From: Planctomycetota bacterium
GTDB taxonomy: Bacteria; Planctomycetota; B129-G9
Assembly: GCA_003644325.1 (NCBI GenBank)
Contig: QNCA01000067.1
Span: 1 to 6,970 of the forward strand
DNA: 6,970 nt
Reading direction: 5' to 3'
Below the pieces are notes generated by a model. The model did no database searches. It was not told where the DNA came from and was given only the letters and a program-made list of their open reading frames with translations. A program made the position numbers and the translations under genes. Position 1 is the stretch's first letter; each line of letters starts with the position of its first letter. Positions 1 through 5,899 of the stretch are shown piece by piece.

Positions 1-12
1 AGGCTGGCCGGG

Positions 13-141
13 CCTTACGGTGACAGTCACTAATCTACTCAAGTTGACTGACTTTTTGTTAACCTCGGTGACTGTCACCAATTACGGAGCCGTTCCGACC
101 TTGTCGGAACGGATAGTAGATTGGTGACTGTCACCGTGAGG
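13..141. repeat. Cluster of three REP/BIME-like palindromic repeats
   Basis: Three copies of a 13-bp near-perfect palindrome, GGTGAC[A/T]GTCAC[C/T], sit at 19-31, 67-79 and 123-135. The first two are direct repeats (18-34 against 66-82 match at 15 of 17). The third is inverted. First and third copies share longer flanks: 13-38 and the reverse complement of 116-141 agree at 24 of 26 positions, and the two differences would be G-U pairs in RNA transcribed from the plus strand. The second and third copies also form an inverted pair (66-82 with 120-136, 16 of 17). A GTAG tetranucleotide lies 3 bp 5' of the palindrome in the third copy (116-119) and, on the minus strand, in the first (38-35). This arrangement resembles REP elements mobilised by REP-associated tyrosine transposases, which carry a GTAG/GGAG-type tetranucleotide beside the hairpin. 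No such transposase is in the window, so the family assignment is inference. Confidence 0.7.
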
Positions 142-206
142 TGTTGTGAAACAGCAGATTATAATCAAGCACCCACCATCATCCAGAAAAAGTCAGTCAA
201 CTTGAG
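38..206. repeat. 169-bp segment bounded by perfect 20-bp inverted repeats
   Basis: Positions 38-57 and 187-206 are exact reverse complements over 20 bp (ends CTCAAG...CTTGAG, with a five-T and a five-A run on the inner sides). The left arm begins at the base where the homology between the first and third palindromic copies ends (38), with a one-base overlap. The segment could be a miniature terminal-inverted-repeat element inserted beside the first palindrome, or one long-range stem of a structured RNA. No target-site duplication is visible in the immediate flanks, which weakens the mobile-element reading. No open frame for a transposase fits inside. Confidence 0.55.
90..112. repeat. Perfect 10-bp hairpin with 3-nt loop
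   Basis: CCGTTCCGAC at 90-99 is followed by a CTT loop and its exact reverse complement GTCGGAACGG at 103-112. It sits between the second and third copies of the palindrome, so when those two pair (66-82 with 120-136) this hairpin forms the tip of a larger stem-loop. Neither side is followed by a T-run, so it does not look like a simple intrinsic terminator. It is unrelated in sequence to the GGTGAC palindromes. Confidence 0.75.
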
Positions 207-254
207 AATATACAGGATTCAATAACACGTCGCACATTGCGTACGGCTTTTCGC

Positions 255-1964
255 TCAGTCACTTACTGTAACGCGTAAGACTTCTTCGAGAGATGTATTA
301 CCCCGCATTGCGTTGAGGAGCCCGGCGCGTCGCAGCGTGATCATGCCCCGGCTTACGGCGTATTCCTTGATTTCTATTTGATTGGAGCCGTTGATGATCA
401 TCTTTCTGATGTTGTCGTCCACGGGCAGGGTCTCCAGCAGGGCGAAACGCCCGCGGTAGCCTTCCGCGCAGCGGTTGCAGCCGCGCGCCCTGTAAAACTT
501 CGCATCCTTGATTTCCTCCGGCTTCACGCCTATCGAGAGCAGCCTCTCTTTGGGCACCTTGACCTCCTCCCTGCACAGGGGGCAGAGTTTCCTGGCCAGC
601 CTCTGTGCGCTCACCAGCAGCACGCTGGACGCCACCAGGAACGGGTCCACGCCCATATCTACCATCCTGGTTATGGCGCTGGCGGCGTCGTTGGTATGCA
701 GGGTGCTCAGCACCAGGTGGCCCGTGAGAGCGGCCTTTACCGCGATATCGACTGTCTCGGTGTCTCGTATTTCGCCGACCATCACCTTGTCGGGGTCCTG
801 GCGCAGTATCGAGCGGAGCGCTGCGGCAAAGGTAAGTCCCCGTTTGACGCTGACGGGCACCTGTATTATCCCCGGCAGTTCGTATTCGACGGGGTCTTCC
901 ACGGTGACGATGTTGTCCTGAATGCTCATCACCTCCTTGAGGGAGGAGTAGAGCGTGGTGCTCTTGCCGCTGCCGGTGGGTCCTGTGACCAGGATCATAC
1001 CGAACGGCGCCGCGAGGGCATTCCGCAGGTCGGTCAGCGCCTTCTCCTCGAATCCGAGGCCGTCCAGGCTAAGGGCCAGGTTGGAGGTATCGAGCACGCG
1101 CAGGACGACCTTCTCGCCGTGTATGGTCGGCAGCACGGACACGCGGAAGTCAACCGCGCGGCCTTCCACTTTCAGGCGGAACTTCCCGTCCTGCGGTTTC
1201 CGCCGTTCGGCTATATCAAGACCCGCCATGACCTTCAGGCGCGAGGTGATGGCGCCGGCCATCTGACGCGGCGGGCTGATGGCCTCCCGCAGCAGGCCGT
1301 CCTGGCGGTAGCGAACCCGCAGTTTCTTCTCCATTGGTTCTATGTGGATATCGCTGACCTTGTCGTGAATCGCCTGCGCGATGATGAGGTTTACTATCTT
1401 GATGACCGGCGACTCCTCGTCGTCGTCACTCAGTTCCGCCAGGTTGATTTCTTCTTCCTCTTCATCGGCGCTGGTCAATTCCACTTCCGGTTTCGCCATT
1501 CCCTCGAAGATTTCTTCCATTGCCTGTTCGTTGGGATTGTAGGCGGCGGGGATGGCGCGGCGTATGCGGTAGGTGGTGCTGGCGACCAGTTGCAGGTCGC
1601 AACCGGTCATTATGCGCAGGTCGTCGAGTTTCAGCACGTCAAAGGGATTGGCGACGGCCAGCGTCAGCGTGTTGTCCAGTTTGGATACGGGCAGCACGTC
1701 ATTGGCCCTGGCCATCTCCTGGGGGAATGCCGACAGGACGTCCTCGTCGGGAGAATAATTCTCCAGGTCTATGGGGGCGAGGTTGGTCTCGAGGGCGATG
1801 GCGTTGACGAGCGTTCGCTCGTCCACCAGGTTGTCCTCTATGGCGATCTCGCAGAGAGGTTTGTTGTCTTCGGCGCAGCGTTCCAGGAGTTTGCCTGCGG
1901 TCTCTTTGTCGAGAAGCCCGCGCTTTTCCATTATTTTCTTGAGCCGCTTGTCGAACTTTGTCAT
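255..1964 (-). CDS. pilB: Type IV pilus assembly / type II secretion ATPase (PilB/GspE family)
   Basis: A 569-residue hexameric secretion ATPase that acts at the cytoplasmic face of the inner membrane, hydrolysing ATP to drive pilin (or pseudopilin) polymerisation. Residues about 1-145 form an MshEN/GspE-N domain, followed by an acidic linker (about 164-185, rich in E and D). The ATPase core has the conserved LDIAERRKPQDG segment near 249-260, Walker A GPTGSGKST at 328-336, an Asp box with Glu356 (TVEDPVEY), Walker B VMVGEIRD at 394-401 and a His box TGHLVLSTLHT at 414-424. A tetracysteine zinc motif (C461, C464, C496, C499) is typical of extension-type PilB/GspE and absent from PilT. Length is normal. 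The ATG at 1964 lies one base after the stop of the preceding gene with only a weak GCAGG upstream, implying translation by reinitiation. The adjacent pilT favours a pilus over a secretion role, but GspE cannot be excluded. Confidence 0.93.
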   Translation of the reverse strand: MTKFDKRLKKIMEKRGLLDKETAGKLLERCAEDNKPLCEIAIEDNLVDERTLVNAIALETNLAPIDLENYSPDEDVLSAFPQEMARANDVLPVSKLDNTLTLAVANPFDVLKLDDLRIMTGCDLQLVASTTYRIRRAIPAAYNPNEQAMEEIFEGMAKPEVELTSADEEEEEINLAELSDDDEESPVIKIVNLIIAQAIHDKVSDIHIEPMEKKLRVRYRQDGLLREAISPPRQMAGAITSRLKVMAGLDIAERRKPQDGKFRLKVEGRAVDFRVSVLPTIHGEKVVLRVLDTSNLALSLDGLGFEEKALTDLRNALAAPFGMILVTGPTGSGKSTTLYSSLKEVMSIQDNIVTVEDPVEYELPGIIQVPVSVKRGLTFAAALRSILRQDPDKVMVGEIRDTETVDIAVKAALTGHLVLSTLHTNDAASAITRMVDMGVDPFLVASSVLLVSAQRLARKLCPLCREEVKVPKERLLSIGVKPEEIKDAKFYRARGCNRCAEGYRGRFALLETLPVDDNIRKMIINGSNQIEIKEYAVSRGMITLRRAGLLNAMRGNTSLEEVLRVTVSD

Positions 1965-1965
1965 C

Positions 1966-2430
1966 TCATGCCTGCTTATTCGACTGCATCTGTTCCTTCA
2001 GCGAACGTGTGGCGAGAGCGACCGAACTCAGCGTGGAGACGTAGAGCCTGAGCTTCATGCCGCTGGTCGTCTCTATCTCTTCCAGCGCCCGCCAGGGCAG
2101 GGCCTCGGAAATCGCGACAATCAGGATGTCGCCGATTATGTCCAGCGGCACCAGGTGGTATGTCTCGCACATCCGAATAGGCAGAATCTCAAAGACTTCC
2201 CGCTTTATGAAATATCTGGTCGCATCGAGATACGGCAGGGACAGTTGGCGGCAGAGGGTTTTGGCCACGTCCTTTTCCGAGACCAGCCCCAGGTTGACCG
2301 CGGCCTCGGATGGGGATTCGCCGAGGTCGCGCGCGCGCGCCTCCGCCTGCTCTACCCCGCTTTTTTCCAGCAGGCCTTCGTGAAGGAGCAGGTTCAGCGT
2401 CGTTTCGTCTATCCTTCGCGTCACCTTCAT
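1966..2430 (-). CDS. Stand-alone GspE/MshE N-terminal (MshEN-like) domain protein
   Basis: A 154-residue soluble protein with no ATPase domain. From about residue 38 to 145 it aligns by eye with the N-terminus of the neighbouring PilB: SEAAVNLGLVSEKDV matches PilB CEIAIEDNLVDERTL, LSLPYLDA matches TNLAPIDL, EILPIRMCETYHLVPL matches SAFPQEMARANDVLPV, and a LEEIETTSGMKLRLYVS stretch matches LDDLRIMTGCDLQLVAS. It is therefore an extra copy of the PilB N-domain. MshEN domains in some ATPases bind cyclic-di-GMP; here the usual Leu-Gly at the start of the first motif reads as Pro-Ser, so ligand binding is doubtful. The start overlaps the pilT stop by four bases (ATGA) and has an AAGGAG ribosome site. 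Its stop is one base before pilB. It probably modulates, or pairs with, the pilus ATPases; that role is inference. Confidence 0.82.
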   Translation of the reverse strand: MKVTRRIDETTLNLLLHEGLLEKSGVEQAEARARDLGESPSEAAVNLGLVSEKDVAKTLCRQLSLPYLDATRYFIKREVFEILPIRMCETYHLVPLDIIGDILIVAISEALPWRALEEIETTSGMKLRLYVSTLSSVALATRSLKEQMQSNKQA

Positions 2431-3533
2431 TGCATGATTCTCCTTGTGTGGGGTGCGGCGGCCGGCATGCCTCTCTTTTCAAATGTCCGCGCCAGGTCGT
2501 CGGGGTCCGTGGTCCTGGCAAACGCCTCCTCGCGCAATATGACGCCGCGTGCCACCAGTTCGTACAGAGACTGGTTCATTGTGGACATGCCGAACTTTCC
2601 GCCGGTTTGTATGATTGAGTATATCTGGTGTGCCTTGTCGTCGCGAATCAGTGCGCGAACGGCGGAGTTCGCCACGAGTAGCTCGCAGGCCAGGGCCCGG
2701 CCGCGCCCGTCGGCCCGCGGCAGCAGTTGCTGGCTGAATACCGCTTGCAGCGTAAACGAAAGCATCGTGCGGATCTGTTGCTGCTGATAGGCCGGAAACA
2801 CGTCTATCACGCGGTTTATCGTCTGCACGCAGTCGCTGGTGTGCAGCGTGGCGAACGTCAGGTGCCCGGTCTCGGAGATCGTCAGGGCCGCCTCGATCGT
2901 TTCCTGGTCGCGCATCTCGCCGATGAGCACGATGTCGGGGTCCTGACGCAGGACGGATCGCAGGGACTTGCCGAAGCCGTGTGTGTCGCTGCCGACCTCG
3001 CGCTGGTTGAGCAGGCAGCGCTTGTTGCGATGAATGAATTCTATCGGGTCCTCGATCGTGATTATGTGGGCGTTGCGTGTGTCGTTTATGTAGTCGAGCA
3101 TTGCCGCCAGTGTGGATGATTTGCCGCTGCCGGTCGCCCCGGTGACCAGTATCAGGCCCTTCGGCAGACTGCACAGCCACTTGCACAGCGCTGCCGGCAG
3201 ACCAAGTTCCTCGAACCCCATTATGTCGTAGGGGATCATCCTGAGTACCCCCCCGACCGCGCCTCGCTGTCTGAAGACGTTCGTTCTGAAACGCCCCACC
3301 CCCTGTATTCCGAACGACAGGTCCAGTTCGAGTTCCTTTTCAAAACTCGCGATCTGGTCGCTGTCCAGGATGCTGTACATGAGGCGCTGCGTGTCCTTGG
3401 GAGTAAGTTTTTCTTCCGTCAGGTTGATCAGCATCCCGTCAACACGAGCCTTTGGAGGAGCGCCGGCCGTGATGTGCAGATCGGAGCCGCCCTTTTCAAC
3501 CAATTGCTCCAACAGTTCTTCCATGGTGAACAT
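2427..3533 (-). CDS. pilT: Type IV pilus retraction ATPase PilT
   Basis: A 368-residue hexameric ATPase that depolymerises type IV pili, powering twitching motility and DNA uptake in families where it has been studied. Visible motifs in order: the N-terminal SDLHITAGAPPKARVDG segment (17-33), Walker A GATGSGKSS at 132-140, Asp box with Glu161 (TIEDPIEF), Walker B IVLIGEMRD at 201-209, His box TGHLTFATLHT at 222-232, and AVRALIRDDK at 291-300, the counterpart of the AIRNLIRE motif linked to retraction. There is no tetracysteine motif, as expected for PilT. The start at 3533 was chosen over an in-frame ATG 63 bp upstream because GGAG lies 8 nt before it and the protein then begins MFTMEELL, as in relatives. 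The length is slightly above the usual 340-350, from a C-terminal tail of about 20 residues that overlaps the next gene's ribosome site. Confidence 0.95.
   Translation of the reverse strand: MFTMEELLEQLVEKGGSDLHITAGAPPKARVDGMLINLTEEKLTPKDTQRLMYSILDSDQIASFEKELELDLSFGIQGVGRFRTNVFRQRGAVGGVLRMIPYDIMGFEELGLPAALCKWLCSLPKGLILVTGATGSGKSSTLAAMLDYINDTRNAHIITIEDPIEFIHRNKRCLLNQREVGSDTHGFGKSLRSVLRQDPDIVLIGEMRDQETIEAALTISETGHLTFATLHTSDCVQTINRVIDVFPAYQQQQIRTMLSFTLQAVFSQQLLPRADGRGRALACELLVANSAVRALIRDDKAHQIYSIIQTGGKFGMSTMNQSLYELVARGVILREEAFARTTDPDDLARTFEKRGMPAAAPHTRRIMQ
2440..2445 (-). promoter_or_regulatory. Ribosome binding site of the MshEN-like gene
   Basis: AAGGAG on the minus strand, 9 nt before the ATG at 2430, lies inside the last codons of pilT. 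It supports genuine translation of this small gene and, with the ATGA overlap, coupling to pilT. Confidence 0.75.
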
Positions 3534-3541
3534 TCTTGTTT

Positions 3542-3545
3542 CTCC
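3542..3545 (-). promoter_or_regulatory. Ribosome binding site of pilT (decides the start)
   Basis: GGAG on the minus strand stands 8 nt before the ATG at 3533. The longer in-frame alternative starting at 3596 would add 21 residues rich in Arg with no resemblance to PilT, so this site fixes the start. Confidence 0.7.
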
Positions 3546-3624
3546 GGTACAATGCCGAGGGGATGCCCGCCGATAAGCGTAATTTCGCCGTTGCACAACA
3601 TGGGTGTGGAGATGGCACGATTTG

Positions 3625-3644
3625 ACCGCCCCTGCCGGGACGGT
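3625..3644 (-). other. 8-bp GC-rich hairpin in the EF-G to pilT gap
   Basis: ACCGTCCC and GGGGCGGT on the minus strand pair over 8 bp (one G-U) around a GGCA loop, about 40 nt after the EF-G-like stop. No T-run follows, so it is at best a weak terminator or an mRNA-stabilising stem. The rest of the 149-bp gap (3534-3682) holds no strong promoter that I can identify. A TTGTGC-N16-TTATCG pair closer to pilT is only a poor match, so whether pilT is transcribed on its own or by read-through is open. Confidence 0.4.
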
Positions 3645-3682
3645 AAGGTATGGTCAAGTGGACTGATTACCGGGCTACGGGT

Positions 3683-5755
3683 CTATTCTTCTTCTTTGGC
3701 TTTCTTGGAGCGCGCGATAATTTCTTCCGCGAGGCGGGCTGGAACAACATCGTAGTGTGAAAACTCGATGGTGTACGAGCCTTCGCCTCCGGTAAGACTG
3801 CGCAGTTCCGTGGAATATTTTCCTATCTCCTTCATCGGCACCTTGGCCTTGATAACTTGAAGGTTTCCGATGGAATCCATGCCCGCTATGCGCCCGCGAC
3901 GCCCGCTCAAATCCCCGGTAATATCGCCCATGAATTTGCCGGGAACGGTAACCTCTATGTTGACTATCGGCTCCAGCAGCACCGGCTTGCTTTTCAGGAA
4001 GCCGTCCTGGAACGCCCTTCCGCCGGCTATCTTGAAGGAGTGCTCGTCTGAATCAACCGTGTGGTAGGAGCCGTCGTAGACTTCCGCCTTCACGTCCACC
4101 ACCGGGTAGCCGGCCAGGATACCCTTCTCCAGTTGCTCGCGTATGCCCTTCTCGATGGCGGGCATGAAGTTGGACGGAATGGCGCCGCCGAATACCGCGT
4201 TGGAAAACTCAAACCCCGCGCCGCGTTCCAGTGGTTCCACGCGCATGTAGCATTCTCCGAACTGCCCGCGGCCGCCGGTCTGCTTTTTGTGCCTGTAGTG
4301 CCCTTCACCCTTGGCCGTGATGGTCTCCAGGTATGGTATCTTCGGTTCCTTCGAGTTTATCCCCACTTCAAAGCGGCTCTGCAAGCGCGCTATCATTATG
4401 TCGAGGTGAAACTGGCTCAGGCCGCGGATGACCAGCTCCTTCGTCTGACGGTCACGCTCCACCTGGAACGTCGGGTCCTCATCCGCCAGTTTCTGCAGCG
4501 ACGCGCTTATCTTCTGCTCATCCTTGCGGCTTTTCGGCTCTACCGCCAGCGTGACCATCGGCTTCAGGAACTCTATCGGCTTCACGTTGAACCCCGCCCC
4601 TTCATCACAGAGGGTATCGTTCAGTTCTATCGTCTCGACTTTCGCTATCGCCGCAAGGTCGCCCGCCGTGACTTCGGGGATGTTTTCGGTGTCTTTGCCC
4701 TGTATGGCCAGGAGATGGCCCGTACGCTCGCTTTTCCCCGCACGCGCGTTGTAAACGGTCGAATCGGTCTTCAGCGACCCCGACAGTACCCTGAAGAAGC
4801 ACAGTTTGCCGACAAACGGGTCGATGTTGACCTTGAAGACCTGCGCGCAGAACTTGTCGCCCGCGGGGTCTATGGGGGTCTCGATAGTCTCGGTCGTTTC
4901 GCCCTCTTCGTTCTTCACGGTTTTTACTTCAATGCTTACACGTTTCCTGCCTTCCAGGGGATTGGGACAGAAGCGCGCCACGAAGTCCAGAAACTCATCA
5001 ACGCCCGTGGTTTCGGCAGCCGCCGTGCACAGTATCGGCGTAACCTCGCCCCGTGCTATGGCCCTGGCGAAAACCGAAGCCACCTCTTCCTCCGACACGC
5101 TTCCCTCTTCCAGGTACTTCTCCATCAGCGCCTCGTCGGATTCCACGATGCTCTCTATCAACTGCTGGTTGGCGTCCTCCACGCTGCCGCCGACAACGGG
5201 ACCGGCGTTTCCGGAAGGGCTCAACACATTCTCCACCCCCTTGAACTCGCCGCCCGTTCCGACCGGCAGGTTGAAAGGCACGCAACTCTTGCCGAATGCC
5301 TCCCGGATTTCTTCAATCAGTTTGCCGAAATCAATGTTTTCGCCGTCCAGGCGGTTGATGATTATGACACGGCCCAGGCCGTTCTTCTCCGCCATCATCC
5401 ACATCTTGCGGGCGTTCAATTCCAGGCCCGCGTTCGCGTTTACCACGATGACCGCCGTTTCAACCGCCGCCATGCCGATTGCCGCCATGCCGGAGAAGTC
5501 AGGATAACCCGGTGCGTCAATTATGTTTATGTGCCTGCCGTTATAATCGCAGCGCAGCAGCGAGGCGTTGATGGATATCTTGCGTTCCTTTTCATCCGGC
5601 GCGAAGTCACTGACCGTGTTGCCCTCGTCAATCGTCCCCATCTTGTTAATCGCGCCCGCCTTGAACAGCATCGCCTCCGCCAGTGTTGTCTTGCCGCTGC
5701 CGCCGTGGCCCACGAGCACGATGTTTCTGATATCCTTCGTCTGGTACTTCGACAT
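3683..5755 (-). CDS. Divergent elongation factor G-like GTPase (EF-G2 type)
   Basis: A 690-residue translational GTPase with the full EF-G domain order. The G domain shows G1 GHGGSGKTT (16-24), G3 DAPGYPDF (80-87) and G4 NRLD (134-137). Domain II is followed by a domain III containing RGLSQFHLDIM (444-454), then domain IV with KQTGGRGQFGE (491-501) and GSYHTVDSDEHSFK (562-575), and a domain V ending in GGEGSYTIEFSHYDVVP. Canonical EF-G has AHIDAGKTT, RGITI, DTPGH and NKxD; here these read GHGGSGKTT, RKISI, DAPGY and NRLD, so the catalytic switch II His is a Tyr. This pattern is that of the EF-G2/EF-G-like paralogues, for example in mycobacteria, where the role is not translocation-essential. 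A housekeeping fusA is presumably elsewhere. The ATG at 5755 is preceded by GGAGGG; an upstream in-frame ATG (5791) adds 12 basic residues and has no such site. Confidence 0.93.
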   Translation of the reverse strand: MSKYQTKDIRNIVLVGHGGSGKTTLAEAMLFKAGAINKMGTIDEGNTVSDFAPDEKERKISINASLLRCDYNGRHINIIDAPGYPDFSGMAAIGMAAVETAVIVVNANAGLELNARKMWMMAEKNGLGRVIIINRLDGENIDFGKLIEEIREAFGKSCVPFNLPVGTGGEFKGVENVLSPSGNAGPVVGGSVEDANQQLIESIVESDEALMEKYLEEGSVSEEEVASVFARAIARGEVTPILCTAAAETTGVDEFLDFVARFCPNPLEGRKRVSIEVKTVKNEEGETTETIETPIDPAGDKFCAQVFKVNIDPFVGKLCFFRVLSGSLKTDSTVYNARAGKSERTGHLLAIQGKDTENIPEVTAGDLAAIAKVETIELNDTLCDEGAGFNVKPIEFLKPMVTLAVEPKSRKDEQKISASLQKLADEDPTFQVERDRQTKELVIRGLSQFHLDIMIARLQSRFEVGINSKEPKIPYLETITAKGEGHYRHKKQTGGRGQFGECYMRVEPLERGAGFEFSNAVFGGAIPSNFMPAIEKGIREQLEKGILAGYPVVDVKAEVYDGSYHTVDSDEHSFKIAGGRAFQDGFLKSKPVLLEPIVNIEVTVPGKFMGDITGDLSGRRGRIAGMDSIGNLQVIKAKVPMKEIGKYSTELRSLTGGEGSYTIEFSHYDVVPARLAEEIIARSKKAKEEE

Positions 5756-5760
5756 AAAAT

Positions 5761-5766
5761 CCCTCC
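5761..5766 (-). promoter_or_regulatory. Ribosome binding site of the EF-G-like gene
   Basis: GGAGGG on the minus strand, 5 nt before the ATG at 5755, is the strongest Shine-Dalgarno match in the window. It settles the start over the ATG at 5791. Confidence 0.8.
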
Positions 5767-5800
5767 GCTTTTCGTTACGACGCTTCCTCAAAGGCGCGAA

Positions 5801-5829
5801 ATGCTATCACACTCCCTGGCCGGTTTCAA
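5801..5829 (-). promoter_or_regulatory. Putative sigma70-type promoter of the EF-G-like gene
   Basis: On the minus strand TTGAAA (5829-5824) and TAGCAT (5806-5801) are separated by 17 bp, matching the consensus at 5 of 6 and 4 of 6 positions. Transcription would start near 5794, giving a leader of about 39 nt that contains the GGAGGG site. It was found by eye; the consensus is an assumption for an unknown phylum. Confidence 0.45.
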
Positions 5830-5863
5830 GGAAATTCGCCTCACCTGCGCCCGCGGCGGGCGC

Positions 5864-5891
5864 TTGCAAAACGTCTCCCACACCCTATAAT
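5864..5891 (+). promoter_or_regulatory. Putative promoter giving a leaderless nucleotidyltransferase mRNA
   Basis: TTGCAA (5864-5869), a 16-bp spacer and a perfect TATAAT (5886-5891) precede the ATG at 5900 by only 8 bases. With the usual distance from the -10 box, the first transcribed base falls at about 5898-5900, on or within two bases of the start codon. There is no Shine-Dalgarno sequence upstream of the ATG, as expected for a leaderless transcript. Confidence 0.6.
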
Positions 5892-5899
5892 CTGCCGTC

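Larger units (their letters stand above)
1..254. other. Non-coding stretch downstream of pilB, rich in inverted repeats
   Basis: No convincing gene is seen here on either strand. The stretch lies 3' of the pilB stop, so if transcription of the pilus cluster reads on, it forms that mRNA's 3' region. It contains three copies of a short palindrome, a perfect 10-bp hairpin and a perfect 20-bp inverted repeat pair, described separately. No clear intrinsic terminator (GC stem followed directly by a T-run in the pilB direction) is visible between the stop codon and the repeats. The strand and identity of whatever lies left of position 1 are unknown. Confidence 0.75.

Noticed and set aside
90..112. 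Hairpin considered as an intrinsic terminator for pilB
   Set aside because: The stem is perfect but no T-run follows on either strand, and it lies about 145 bp past the stop within the repeat cluster.
1..206. CRISPR array or integron attC site
   Set aside because: The repeats are palindromes in mixed orientation with unequal spacing rather than regular direct repeats, and I find no convincing attC core-site pair.
378..2051. 557-codon open frame on the plus strand, antisense to pilB
   Set aside because: It runs across the junction of two confidently assigned minus-strand genes and shows the same non-protein-like composition; it is a shadow of the codon bias.
2326..2342. Alternating CG tract (Z-DNA-prone simple repeat)
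   Set aside because: It is a short run inside the MshEN-like gene encoding an Ala/Arg stretch, explained by codon choice; too short to claim a function.
4061..5890. 609-codon open frame on the plus strand, antisense to the EF-G-like gene
   Set aside because: It lies almost wholly opposite a gene with strong family motifs and a ribosome site. Its product is a His/Gln/Arg/Val-rich composition with no recognisable motif, as expected from GC-biased codons read in reverse.
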